Shown here: positions 17,257 through 25,435 of the stretch, piece by piece
Layout: each line of letters starts with the position of its first letter
Numbering within the stretch: the first letter of the stretch is position 1
Source: Cribrihabitans_A pelagius
GTDB taxonomy: Bacteria > Pseudomonadota > Alphaproteobacteria > Rhodobacterales > Rhodobacteraceae
Assembly: GCF_048820915.1 (NCBI RefSeq)
Contig: NZ_JBMERR010000009.1
Span: 1 to 64,000, forward strand
Reading direction: 5' to 3'
DNA length: 64,000 nt
The notes under the pieces: model-generated
What the model was told of the DNA's origin: nothing
The model's database searches: none
The model's input: only the letters and a program-made list of their open reading frames with translations
Translations under genes and position numbers: made by a program

Positions 17257-19755
17257 TCAGGCCGCCGCCAGCCGCGCCGCGCGGATCAGGGCCAGCAGGC
17301 CGGGTTCCGATAGCGGTTTCTCGATCGCCGGGAGCTGGACTGCCCCGCGAAGGCCCGCAGGCGGCGGGGGGATGCGGCGGGCGGACATCACGATGACATG
17401 GCAGCCCTCCTGCACATCGCCGGCCAGCCGGGCGAGGTCCCAGCCGGAATGGCCTGCGTCGAGGTTCAGATCGCTCAGCAGCAGATCCAGCCCTGCCATC
17501 TGCCGCAGCAGCGCCGCGCCTTCGCCGTAGCTGGATGCCTGCCGCACGCTGAGGCCGAAGCGTTCCAGCGCCGCGGCGGCGGCGGCGAGGTAGGCCGGGT
17601 CGTCATCCACCACCAGCGCGGTGCCCCGGAACTGCGGCGGCCGAGGGGCGGGTGCGGCCTCCGCATGCGGCGGGAAATCCATGGCGACGGCAGTGCCTGC
17701 GCCGGGGCGGGAGGTGATCGACAGCCGGCCGCCGGACTGATGCACGAAACCATCGACCATCGACAGGCCCAGCCCGGTGCCGCTGCCATCGCTGCGCGCG
17801 GTGAAGAAGGGGTCGGTGGCCTGTTGCAGGATTTCTGGCGGCATGCCGCAGCCGTCGTCGCAAATGCAGACGCGGGCGCCTTCGGCGCCGCCTTCGACGC
17901 TGACCCGCACCGTGCCCGCGCCTTCGATCGCCTGGCCTGCATTAACGCAGAGGTTCAGGATCGCGCTTTCCAGCTGGCCGGGGTCGATCCGGGCCAGCAC
18001 CTCTTCGCCGGGCAGGCCGAACTCAAGGGCAGCGGTTTCGGGCAGCGCCATTTCCAGCAGGTCCGCCATGCCCTCCACCAGCTGGCCGATGTCCGTGACT
18101 TGCGGCTCCAGGTGCTGCTTGCGGGCAAAGGCCAAAAGCCGCTCGGTCAGGGAGGTGCCGAGATCCACCGCGGAGCCGATCCGCGCTTGCAGACGCCGCG
18201 CCTCCGCGCCCTCCGCCCCGTCCAGCAGGTGCAGGCTGCCCGCGATAGTGGAGAGGATGTTGCCGAAATCATGCGCGGCCTCGCCGGTGACCTTGCCCAG
18301 TGTCTCGACCCGGCGGATCTCCTCCAGCCGCTCGTCGATGCGCTTGCGCTCGGTGGTTTCCGACAGGAGCCAGACCGCGCCGCTGTCGGGCAGGGGGGAG
18401 TGGCGCAGCTCCAGCACGTGGCCCGCGCCATCGCGCCATTCCTCAAATCCGCCGCGCTCGCCCGCGCTGGCCTGCCGGCTGAAGGCGGAGCGCGCAAGCA
18501 GGTCCTGCATCGCGGGCGCGGGGCCTTCCGCGGGCGGCAGCCGCAGGAGGCTGCGCAGCTTGCCGTTTTCGGCCTCGATCCGGCCATCGGCGGCGGTGAT
18601 CGCGATGCCGTCCTGGATGTTGCGGAACACGCGGGCAAAGAGCGCGTTCTGGCGCCGAATCTCGCCGGTGCGCCGGTCCAGCTTGCGGGCGTTGTCGCGG
18701 AACACCTGAAAGGCTTGGAACAGCTGGCCGATCTCGTCTTCCGCCACCCGCGGGGCGGGCAAGGTGCTGCGATGGTCGCCCGCCGCCAGCTTGCGCATGG
18801 CATCGGCCACCCGGCGCAGGTTGCGCGCCACGTAGCGGGAAACGAACAGGGCCGAGACCACTGCCACCAGCAGACTCGCCAGCGTCAGCGCGACAAAGGA
18901 GTTGATCGCAAACCCGAGGTTCGAGGAGGTCTCCGCCCGCGCCTGTGACAGCCGCGCCTGGGCCTCTGCCACCCGCTGCCCGGCGTATCGGTTGATGCGG
19001 CCGGTCTCCTGGCGGATGCGGAACAGGGCGTTTTCGGCATCCAGCCCGGCGGCAATCTCGCGGTGTTTCAGCAGGAAGACCGGGGCGCTGCGAACGGCCG
19101 CCTGGTCGATCTCGTCAAAGGTTGCGCGATGGGAGGGCAGCAGCTTGGCGGCCACTGCGTCCCGGTCCTGCGCGTAGCGGCGGGAAAACTCGCCCAGCTC
19201 GATCATTTCCTCGGCCCGGACCGCGCCGATGACACTGGCTGTGAGCGCTTGCAGTCCGGCCCAGATCTCACGCTCGGCCAGCGGCAGAGAGGTGTCGCCC
19301 GCCAGCCGCCGCACCCGCCGGCTGAGCCGCAGCATGTCGCGGCGGATGGCGGTCAGCTCGGCCTTGCGGGCGGCCTGCGGCACCAGCGCGGCGGTGAGGT
19401 CGCCAATCGCGATACGCAGCCGCGCCACCGGCAGGTCCAGCGCCGGGTCGTGCTCCAGATGTGTCTCGATACTGCGCAGGTTCTCCAGCACGCTTTCCGC
19501 CTCCGCCTCCAGCTGGAACGGCGGGAACAGCGCAAACAGGAAGGGCGCCGAGGCGGCGAGATCGGCGGAGCGACGCGACAGGTCCAGCGCTGCGGAGACC
19601 TCGGCCAGCGTGTCCTGATGCAGCGTGTTCATCCACAGCTCGGTGCGATTCAGCACCCGCATCCCGATCAGGCTGACGAGCAGGATCAGGGCAAACAGCG
19701 TGGCGATGGCGGCCGAGAGGTGAAACCGGACGCTGAGCCGGGGCAGGGGCGGCAT
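17257..19755 (-). CDS. TorS-like hybrid sensor histidine kinase
   Basis: This 832-residue kinase has two transmembrane helices (about 10-32 and 280-303). They enclose a long helical periplasmic domain with a TorS-like opening (LSRRSADLAASAPFL). A HAMP segment, a PAS-like region (IQDGIAITAADGRIEAEN), a HisKA helix with the H-box GEAAHDFGN, an HATPase domain (LCVNAGQAI, DDGCGMPP, GSGTGLGLSMV) and a C-terminal receiver (LVVDDDPAYL, SDLNLD) follow. TorS-type domains sense through a periplasmic binding protein, and a PhnD-type binding protein is encoded divergently close by. It is 5 bp downstream of its response regulator. No Hpt domain is present, so phosphotransfer may go directly to the regulator or need a separate Hpt protein. 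Confidence 0.88.
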   Translation of the reverse strand: MPPLPRLSVRFHLSAAIATLFALILLVSLIGMRVLNRTELWMNTLHQDTLAEVSAALDLSRRSADLAASAPFLFALFPPFQLEAEAESVLENLRSIETHLEHDPALDLPVARLRIAIGDLTAALVPQAARKAELTAIRRDMLRLSRRVRRLAGDTSLPLAEREIWAGLQALTASVIGAVRAEEMIELGEFSRRYAQDRDAVAAKLLPSHRATFDEIDQAAVRSAPVFLLKHREIAAGLDAENALFRIRQETGRINRYAGQRVAEAQARLSQARAETSSNLGFAINSFVALTLASLLVAVVSALFVSRYVARNLRRVADAMRKLAAGDHRSTLPAPRVAEDEIGQLFQAFQVFRDNARKLDRRTGEIRRQNALFARVFRNIQDGIAITAADGRIEAENGKLRSLLRLPPAEGPAPAMQDLLARSAFSRQASAGERGGFEEWRDGAGHVLELRHSPLPDSGAVWLLSETTERKRIDERLEEIRRVETLGKVTGEAAHDFGNILSTIAGSLHLLDGAEGAEARRLQARIGSAVDLGTSLTERLLAFARKQHLEPQVTDIGQLVEGMADLLEMALPETAALEFGLPGEEVLARIDPGQLESAILNLCVNAGQAIEGAGTVRVSVEGGAEGARVCICDDGCGMPPEILQQATDPFFTARSDGSGTGLGLSMVDGFVHQSGGRLSITSRPGAGTAVAMDFPPHAEAAPAPRPPQFRGTALVVDDDPAYLAAAAAALERFGLSVRQASSYGEGAALLRQMAGLDLLLSDLNLDAGHSGWDLARLAGDVQEGCHVIVMSARRIPPPPAGLRGAVQLPAIEKPLSEPGLLALIRAARLAAA

Positions 19756-19760
19756 CGCGC

Positions 19761-20483
19761 TCAGCCCGGGGAGAGGTGGAAGACGTAGCCTTGCGCGCGG
19801 CGTGTCCGCAGATGCACGGGCTTGGAGGGCACGGTCTCGATCTTGCGCCTGAGGCGCAGGATCAGCACGTCGATGGTGCGGTCGACGTAGCGCTGCATGT
19901 CCGAGCCCAGCTCCTCCAGCAGTTCGGGCCGCGGGATCACGCGCTCCGGGTTGCGGGCGAAGTATTCCAGCAGACGGTATTCGGCATTGGTCAGCGGGAT
20001 TTCGCCGCCCTCGCGGTTCAAGAGCCTGCGTGACTGCACATCGACGCGCATCGAGCCAAAAACGATGCCCTGCCCGGTGGCGGGTGCCGGTTTCTGGCTG
20101 CCAAGCCCGTAGCGGCGCAGCACTGCGCGGATGCGGGCGACCAGCTCGCGCGGGTTGAACGGTTTGATGAGGTAATCGTCGGCGCCGGTCTCCAGACCGA
20201 TGATCTTGTCGATCTCGTCACCCACGCCGGTCAGCATGACGATCGGGATCTCGTAGCGTTCGCGGATGTGGATCGCCAGCGTCAGCCCGGACTCCCCTTG
20301 CAGCCGCAGGTCGATCAGCGCGAGGTCCACCGGCGGCGGGTCGCCAAGCGCGAGGAAGGCGGCGATGCTCTCGCAGCACAGTGGCTCGAACCCGCTGTCC
20401 TGCATCAGCGCGGCCAGCGTGTCGCGCACGTCGGGGTCATCGTCCACGATGGCAATCAGCGGCTCCGCCTTGCCCTGTTGCAT
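19761..20483 (-). CDS. OmpR/PhoB-family response regulator (TorR-like)
   Basis: This 240-residue regulator has a receiver domain (IVDDDPDVRDT, phosphorylation Asp in VDLALIDLRL, conserved Lys in DYLIKPFNPRE) followed by a winged helix (PLTNAEYRLLEYFARNP, RTIDVLILRLRRKI). The start at 20483 is preceded by GAGGAGGGA at ideal spacing; an upstream in-frame ATG lacks such a site. It forms an operon with the TorS-like kinase and is divergent from the PhnD-C-E-E transporter, which it most likely controls through sites in the 252-bp gap. Confidence 0.9.
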   Translation of the reverse strand: MQQGKAEPLIAIVDDDPDVRDTLAALMQDSGFEPLCCESIAAFLALGDPPPVDLALIDLRLQGESGLTLAIHIRERYEIPIVMLTGVGDEIDKIIGLETGADDYLIKPFNPRELVARIRAVLRRYGLGSQKPAPATGQGIVFGSMRVDVQSRRLLNREGGEIPLTNAEYRLLEYFARNPERVIPRPELLEELGSDMQRYVDRTIDVLILRLRRKIETVPSKPVHLRTRRAQGYVFHLSPG

Positions 20484-20591
20484 GCGTCCCTCCTCCTCAA
20501 CGGGGGCTTTTGTCTTCCCCGGCGGCGCCTCCCCGCGCCGCTCCGGCAAACCCTAGCATCTCTAGCGAAGCGCGCAGCGGTTTGAAACATT

Positions 20592-20630
20592 GTTAACATC
20601 AAAACCGCCGATCTGCTGTCCGGTTAACAT
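20592..20630. promoter_or_regulatory. Direct repeats in divergent regulator/transporter promoter
   Basis: The octamer GTTAACAT occurs at 20592-20599 and again at 20623-20630, 31 bp apart, which is close to three DNA turns, so both copies face the same side of the helix. A weaker copy, GCTAACGT, is at 20661. OmpR-family regulators bind such direct repeats, so this is a candidate binding site for the adjacent regulator, between its own gene and the PhnD gene. Confidence 0.45.
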
Positions 20631-20735
20631 ATCCCGGCTCGCCGACGCTGCGTGCAGGCCGCTAACGTGAGAAACACGAGCGCCTGTGACGGTCGGAATA
20701 TTGTTCCGGCAGCGGCGCTTCAAAGGGAGGAAAAC

Positions 20736-21719
20736 ATGGAAAAATTCGTAACCCGGGCCGTGGCGGCGCTGGGCATCCTGTCGGCCGCGGCGGTCTCGGC
20801 CAGCGCGGCGGAAGACTGCGCCGAGCGCGGCGCGCTCGATGCGCTTTACTGCGACGCAAACGGCGATCTGGTGGCCGACACACCCACCGATCCGGCCAAA
20901 CTGAACAACCCCGACACACTCGTTTTTGCCTACACCCCGGTCGAGGACCCGGCAGTCTACGCCGATATCTGGCAACCTTTCATTGCGCATCTGGAAGAGG
21001 TGACGGGCAAGGACGTGCAGTTCTTCGCGGTGCAGTCGAACTCGGCCGAGGTCGAGGCGATGCGCTCGGGCCGCCTGCATGTGGCGGGTTTCTCCACCGG
21101 GCCGACGCCCTTTGCGGTGAACCTCGCCGGTGCGGTGCCGTTTGCGATCATGGGTGCCGAGGACGGGCAGTTCGGCTACAAGCTCCAGGTCTTCACCCAG
21201 GCCAGCTCCGACATCGAGAAGGTGAAGGACCTGGCCGGCCGCCGCGTCGCGCATACTTCGCCCACCTCGAACTCCGGCAACCAGGCGCCGCGCGCACTGT
21301 TCCCCGATCTGGGCGTGGTGCCCGACAGCGACTATGAGGTGATCTATTCCGGCTCGCACGATCAGTCGATGCTGGGCGTGGTTGCGGGCGACTATGACGC
21401 GGCGCCCGTGGCCTCGGAAGTGGTGGACCGCATGGCCGAGCGCGGGCTCTATGACCCCGCCGACGTGCGCAAGATCTGGGAGAGCGACCCGTTCCCGACC
21501 ACTTCCTTCACGGTGGCGCACAATCTCGACCCCGAGCTGACTGCCAAGATCAAGGAAGCCTTCTTCAGCTTCGATTTTGCCGGCACCAAGCTGGGGGACG
21601 AATTCGACGGCGTGAGCAAGTTCATCCCGATCACCTACAAGGATCAATGGGCGGTGATCCGTCAGATCCAGGCCTCCAACGGGGTGGAATACACGCCCCA
21701 GGGACTTGCCGGGAAATAA
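20736..21719 (+). CDS. phnD: PhnD-type phosphate/phosphite/phosphonate binding protein
   Basis: This 327-residue periplasmic protein has a signal peptide (MEKFVTRAVAALGILSAAAV, cleaved near ASAAE). It shows the family phrases TLVFAYTPVEDPAVYADIWQP (quoted in part), FFAVQSNSAEVEAMRSGRLHV and RVAHTSPTSNSGNQAPRALF (both quoted in part). The start at 20736 has a strong AAGGGAGG site. PhnD proteins deliver phosphonates, phosphite or related oxyanions to the PhnCE transporter; the related AioX binds arsenite. The gene leads the phnD-C-E-E operon, divergent from the TorS-like sensor. It is separated from phnC by two hairpins that could raise its expression over the membrane subunits. The actual ligand is unknown; the arsenic genes downstream make an arsenic oxyanion or arsonate a reasonable suggestion. 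Confidence 0.88.
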   Translation: MEKFVTRAVAALGILSAAAVSASAAEDCAERGALDALYCDANGDLVADTPTDPAKLNNPDTLVFAYTPVEDPAVYADIWQPFIAHLEEVTGKDVQFFAVQSNSAEVEAMRSGRLHVAGFSTGPTPFAVNLAGAVPFAIMGAEDGQFGYKLQVFTQASSDIEKVKDLAGRRVAHTSPTSNSGNQAPRALFPDLGVVPDSDYEVIYSGSHDQSMLGVVAGDYDAAPVASEVVDRMAERGLYDPADVRKIWESDPFPTTSFTVAHNLDPELTAKIKEAFFSFDFAGTKLGDEFDGVSKFIPITYKDQWAVIRQIQASNGVEYTPQGLAGK

Positions 21720-21734
21720 CCACAGACCACGCGC

Positions 21735-21796
21735 CCCGGCCGCCGCTGCGCGGCCGGGCAGACCCGCGGCCCCTGCCTCGCCCCTCGCGGCAGGGG
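21735..21796 (+). promoter_or_regulatory. Two intercistronic hairpins between phnD and phnC
   Basis: CCCGGCCGC at 21735-21743 pairs with GCGGCCGGG at 21750-21758 (6-nt loop). CCCCTGCC at 21770-21777 pairs with GGCAGGGG at 21789-21796. There is no T-run, so these are more likely mRNA-stabilising or partly terminating structures that give excess binding protein, as in many binding-protein transporter operons. Confidence 0.55.
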
Positions 21797-21825
21797 AGGG
21801 GCCGCGCTTTGTCCGAAAGGCCGCC

Positions 21826-22629
21826 ATGCTTAGAATTTCCAAACTGACAAAACGCTACGGCTCCGGCGACCCGGTGCTGAAGGAGCTGGACCTGACCGTT
21901 GAGGGCGATCAGGTCACCTCGGTGATCGGCTCTTCCGGCGCCGGCAAGAGCACGCTCTTGCGCTGCATCAACCGGCTGGTCGAGCCGACCTCGGGCTCGA
22001 TCCAGCTGAACGGCACCGAATTCACCACCCTGAACCGCCGCCAATTGCGCGACGCGCGCCGCCGCATCGGCATGGTGTTCCAAAGCTTCAACCTGATCGA
22101 CCGGCTGACGGTGATGGAAAACGTGCAGTCCGGGCGGCTGGGCTATATCTCCACCTGGGCGGCGCTGACCCGGCGCTACCCGCGCGAGGATATCCGTCAC
22201 GCCTACGAGCTGATGGAGCGGGTGGGCATCGCCCATTACGCCAACAAGCGCGCCGACGAGCTGTCGGGCGGCGAACGCCAGCGTGTCGGCGTGGTGCGGG
22301 CGCTGATGCAGCGGCCGGAGATCCTGCTGGCGGACGAGCCCACCGCCTCGCTCGACCCCAAGACCTCCGAGCAGATCATGTCGCTTCTGCGCGATCTCGC
22401 CTCCGAGCTGAAGCTGCCGGTGATCATCAACATCCACAACGTGGGTGAGGCCAAGCAATACAGCGACCGCATCGTCGGGATGCGCTACGGGCGGATCATC
22501 TTCGACGATCTGCCGGGCGCGCTGGGTACTGCGGAGATGGATGCGATCTATGCCGGTGTGCCGGCCGAGGACCGTGCGCAGGCTGGCGCCGGTACGAGTG
22601 CGGGCGCCAGTGTCGGGGCCGCGGCATGA
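21826..22629 (+). CDS. phnC: PhnC-type ABC transporter ATP-binding protein
   Basis: This 267-residue ATPase has Walker A GSSGAGKSTLL, Q-loop MVFQSFNLI, signature ELSGGERQRVG, Walker B ILLADEPTASLD and the switch His in INIHNV. The phrase AALTRRYPREDIRHAYELME (about residues 110-130) is typical of phosphonate-import PhnC rather than other ABC ATPases. The ATG at 21826 starts just before the conserved LRISKLTKRYG. The stop overlaps the permease start (22626-22629). It energises uptake with the two PhnE-type permeases downstream. Confidence 0.92.
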   Translation: MLRISKLTKRYGSGDPVLKELDLTVEGDQVTSVIGSSGAGKSTLLRCINRLVEPTSGSIQLNGTEFTTLNRRQLRDARRRIGMVFQSFNLIDRLTVMENVQSGRLGYISTWAALTRRYPREDIRHAYELMERVGIAHYANKRADELSGGERQRVGVVRALMQRPEILLADEPTASLDPKTSEQIMSLLRDLASELKLPVIINIHNVGEAKQYSDRIVGMRYGRIIFDDLPGALGTAEMDAIYAGVPAEDRAQAGAGTSAGASVGAAA

Positions 22630-23420
22630 GCAGCATACCGGACACCTGGCGCAAGCCGCCCTTCATCGCGAGCCCCGTGCTGCGCTATGGGCTCTATGCA
22701 GCAGCGGGGCTCTATTTCATCATCACCCTGGCGACGCTGCCGATCGACTGGGACCGCGCCGCCGAGGGGCTGACGCGGGCGCAGCGCATTTTCAGCGGCG
22801 CCTTCCCGCCCAGCTTCGACCGCGCGGGCCTGCTGATCGACGGCTTCCTGGAAAGTTTGAAGATCGCCATCCTTGCCACCGTGGGCGGCGTCGCGCTGTC
22901 GGTGCCGCTGGCCTTCATGGCGGCGGGCAACATCGCGGTGCGGCCGGTGTACCTGCTGGGCCGGGCCGCCATCATCATCGCGCGCAGCTTCCACCCGGTG
23001 ATCGTCGCGATCATCTTCGTAAAGGCAGTGGGCTTTGGCCCGCTGGCGGGGGCGCTCACGCTGGTGGTTTACTCCATTGGCTTTGTTGCCAAGCTGCTGG
23101 CCGAACGCATTGAAGAAATCGACTTCGGCCAGGTTGAGGCGATGCGGTCCGCCGGGGCGGGCTTCATCGCGACGCTGGCCTATGCGGTGATGCCGCAGAT
23201 CATGCCGCGGCTGGTGGGGCTGGGCATCTATCAGCTGGACAGCAACCTTCGCGCCTCCGCCGTCGTCGGCATCGTCGGCGCGGGCGGTATCGGGGCAACG
23301 CTGGCCAATGCCTTCGGCCGCTACGACTACGACTTTGCCCTCGCCATCACCATGGTCATCGTCGGTGTGATCCTGGTGTCGGAAGCGGTGAGCGGATTTG
23401 TCAGGAAGCGGATTGCATGA
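22626..23420 (+). CDS. phnE: PhnE-type ABC transporter permease (first)
   Basis: This 264-residue inner-membrane permease has about six helices and the family-typical stretch GLLIDGFLESLKIAILATVGG. The EAA-like loop is LLAERIEEIDFGQVEAMRSAG and the cytoplasmic end is LDSNLRASAVVGIVGAGGIG (these quoted in part or approximately). It overlaps phnC by ATGA and the second permease by ATGA (23417-23420), so all three are translationally coupled. Two different PhnE proteins forming a heterodimer is a known arrangement for phosphonate and phosphite importers. Confidence 0.92.
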   Translation: MSSIPDTWRKPPFIASPVLRYGLYAAAGLYFIITLATLPIDWDRAAEGLTRAQRIFSGAFPPSFDRAGLLIDGFLESLKIAILATVGGVALSVPLAFMAAGNIAVRPVYLLGRAAIIIARSFHPVIVAIIFVKAVGFGPLAGALTLVVYSIGFVAKLLAERIEEIDFGQVEAMRSAGAGFIATLAYAVMPQIMPRLVGLGIYQLDSNLRASAVVGIVGAGGIGATLANAFGRYDYDFALAITMVIVGVILVSEAVSGFVRKRIA

Positions 23421-24229
23421 TGAGCACTCAACCTTTGCAGCAGACCCTCGATCACTGGTCCCGCTTCACCCTGCGCCAGCGGCTGATGCGCTATGGCGGG
23501 CTGGCGCTCACGCTCCTGGTGGTCGGCTGGGCGCTGGGCAGCATCGACGTGATCTGGGAATGGGTCTGGGACGCGCCGGTGCAGATGGCCGACCTGTTTG
23601 GCCGGATGATGCCGCCCGATCCCAGCAATCTGCCTTCGATCCTGGAGGCGATCTGGCAGACCGTGAACATCGCCACGCTGGCCACCATGATTGCCGTCGT
23701 TGTGTCGCTGCCGGTGGCCTATATCGCGGCACAGAACACCACGCCGAACCGGGCAGCACTCTGGCTGGGGCGGTTCATCCTGGTGTCCTCGCGGTCAGTG
23801 AACACGATCATCTGGGCGCTTCTGTTCGTCGCCATCTTCGGCCCCGGCATCGTCGCGGGCATCGCCGCGATCATGTTCCGTTCGATCGGCTTCCTTGGCA
23901 AACTGCTGGGCGAGGCGATCGAGGAGATCGACCGCAAGCCGGTGGAGGCGCTGGAGGCCGCGGGCGCCTCGCAGTTCAAGATCGTGCTCTATGCCATCGT
24001 GCCGCAGGTGATGCCCGCCTTCTTTGCTGTCGCCATCCTGCGCTGGGACATCAACCTGCGCGAATCCACCGTGCTGGGGCTGGTCGGCGCGGGCGGCATC
24101 GGGATGATCCTGCAGGGTGCGATCGACACTTTCAATTGGCCCGAAGTCTCGATGGTGCTGCTCACCATCCTGGCGCTGGTGGTGTTTGGCGAGGTGGTCT
24201 CCTCCGCCCTGCGCAAGCGGATCCTGTAA
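23417..24229 (+). CDS. phnE: PhnE-type ABC transporter permease (second)
   Basis: This 270-residue permease is clearly paralogous to the one before it. It shares LGEAIEEIDRKPVEALEAAG, the motif FKIVLYAIVPQVMPAFFAVA and DINLRESTVLGLVGAGGIGM. Hydrophobic helices cover most of the sequence, with an N-terminal soluble start of about 25 residues. It closes the phnD-C-E-E operon, and a hairpin at 24257-24282 follows. No C-P lyase genes (phnG-M) are nearby, so the importer is not obviously tied to phosphonate breakdown here. Confidence 0.92.
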   Translation: MMSTQPLQQTLDHWSRFTLRQRLMRYGGLALTLLVVGWALGSIDVIWEWVWDAPVQMADLFGRMMPPDPSNLPSILEAIWQTVNIATLATMIAVVVSLPVAYIAAQNTTPNRAALWLGRFILVSSRSVNTIIWALLFVAIFGPGIVAGIAAIMFRSIGFLGKLLGEAIEEIDRKPVEALEAAGASQFKIVLYAIVPQVMPAFFAVAILRWDINLRESTVLGLVGAGGIGMILQGAIDTFNWPEVSMVLLTILALVVFGEVVSSALRKRIL

Positions 24230-24256
24230 CCGGGATACCGCTTGCCTGTGGTCCCG

Positions 24257-24282
24257 AAGGCCCTGGCCCCGGTCAGGGCCTT
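24257..24282. terminator. Hairpin between phnE and lysR-type gene (bidirectional)
   Basis: AAGGCCCTG at 24257-24265 pairs perfectly with CAGGGCCTT at 24274-24282, with an 8-nt loop and a CTTTCC tail on the plus strand. It lies between convergent genes and overlaps the last codons of the LysR gene, so it probably ends transcription from both sides. Confidence 0.6.
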
Positions 24283-25205
24283 TCCTGCGGCCGGGCCTCG
24301 GGCTGCATCTGCGCATCGCGGGTCAGGCATTTGCGCGCCCAGGTGAAGAATTCCTCGGTGGACCGGCGTTCGGGAGCGGATTGGTCCTGGACAAACCAGT
24401 AGCTGTAGCGGGAGGCCATCCGGAAGGCAAAGGGCGCCACCAGACGCCCAGTCCTGATGTCATGTGCGGCCAGGGCAAAACGGCCGAGCGCCACGCCGTT
24501 ACCGCCGATTGCGGATTCCAGCATGGTTGCGTCCTCGTCGAAGTGGATCTCGCCGGGATCACGCGGCCGCTCCAGGCCGGAGGCTGCAAACCAGTCGTCC
24601 CAGCTGTCCGGGTTGTCGCAGCACAGAAGGGTAACGCCGGACAGCGCTTGCGGCGAGGAAAGGTCCAGCTGGCGCGCGAGGCTCGGCGCCATCACCGGGG
24701 CGACGATCTCGTCGGCGATGCGGCGGGCCTGGACCGCCGGCCAGTTGCCGACACCATAGCGGATTGCCGCATCGACGCCGTCGCGCTGGAAATCCACCAG
24801 CTCGCGCGAGGCCGAGATGCGCAAGTTTGCGCTGCGCACCTCGCCCAGCATGTCCGACAGCCGCAGCGCCAGCCACTTGCTGGCGAGCGCGGGCAGCATC
24901 GAGATGGTCAGCGTATCCCGCGCCGCCGGGCTCTGGATGCTGTTCCAGGCGGTGTCGAGGATACCCGCGCTGCTGCGCACCGCTTCGGCAAGGCTCAGCG
25001 CCTCCGCTGTGGGGGCCAGGGTGCGGCCATGGCGGCAGAACAGCGGCTTGCCGAGCTGCTCCTCCAGATCCTTCAGACGGTGGCTGATGGCGGTTTGCGT
25101 GACCAGCAGCTCCCGCGCCGCCAGGGTGGCGCTGCCAAGCCGTACGGTCGCCTCCAGGGCGAGCAGCGCCTTCGAGGTCGGAAGCCTGTATGCAGTTTTG
25201 TTCAT
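24273..25205 (-). CDS. LysR-family transcriptional regulator (GcvA-like)
   Basis: This 310-residue regulator has an N-terminal helix-turn-helix (LLALEATVRLGSATLAAREL, then VTQTAISHRLKDLEEQLG). A substrate-binding domain follows with DAAIRYGVGNWP and VAPVMAPSLA, typical of the GcvA/AmpR branch. It is transcribed away from the GntP-type transporter and the arsenic genes, the usual arrangement for a LysR regulator and its target operon. It probably responds to a precursor or product of that operon; the effector cannot be read from sequence. Confidence 0.88.
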   Translation of the reverse strand: MNKTAYRLPTSKALLALEATVRLGSATLAARELLVTQTAISHRLKDLEEQLGKPLFCRHGRTLAPTAEALSLAEAVRSSAGILDTAWNSIQSPAARDTLTISMLPALASKWLALRLSDMLGEVRSANLRISASRELVDFQRDGVDAAIRYGVGNWPAVQARRIADEIVAPVMAPSLARQLDLSSPQALSGVTLLCCDNPDSWDDWFAASGLERPRDPGEIHFDEDATMLESAIGGNGVALGRFALAAHDIRTGRLVAPFAFRMASRYSYWFVQDQSAPERRSTEEFFTWARKCLTRDAQMQPEARPQERP

Positions 25206-25220
25206 GTACCCATGAATAAA

Positions 25221-25231
25221 TCAAATTTTGA
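25221..25231. promoter_or_regulatory. Palindrome in LysR/transporter divergent promoter
   Basis: TCAAA-T-TTTGA is a perfect 5-1-5 palindrome inside an AT-rich island (about 25206-25260) that stands out from the GC-rich surroundings. It lies 16 bp upstream of the LysR start codon and about 205 bp before the GntP-type gene, a sensible place for autoregulation and activation. The rest of the gap to 25435 shows no gene. Confidence 0.4.
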
Positions 25232-25435
25232 GAACAGCAAATACCCGTTTAAGCAGAATTAAGGCCGTGTGTCGGGCGGCGGTAACGATCTCCTGCATCT
25301 GGGCGGACCAGGCGGGTGCCGCGGCTGCAAGGCTGCCGGGCCCAAGGCGGTGAAGTGCCCGGAGAACGCCCCGGCAGAGCAGGCGGACAAAGTGCGTGCG
25401 GGGCCTCTCCAGCCCCGGGTCAGGGAGTGTATCAG

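Noticed and set aside
20736..24229. PhnD-C-E-E as part of a phosphonate-degradation (C-P lyase) locus
   Set aside because: No phnG-M, phnX or phosphonatase gene is present on either side.
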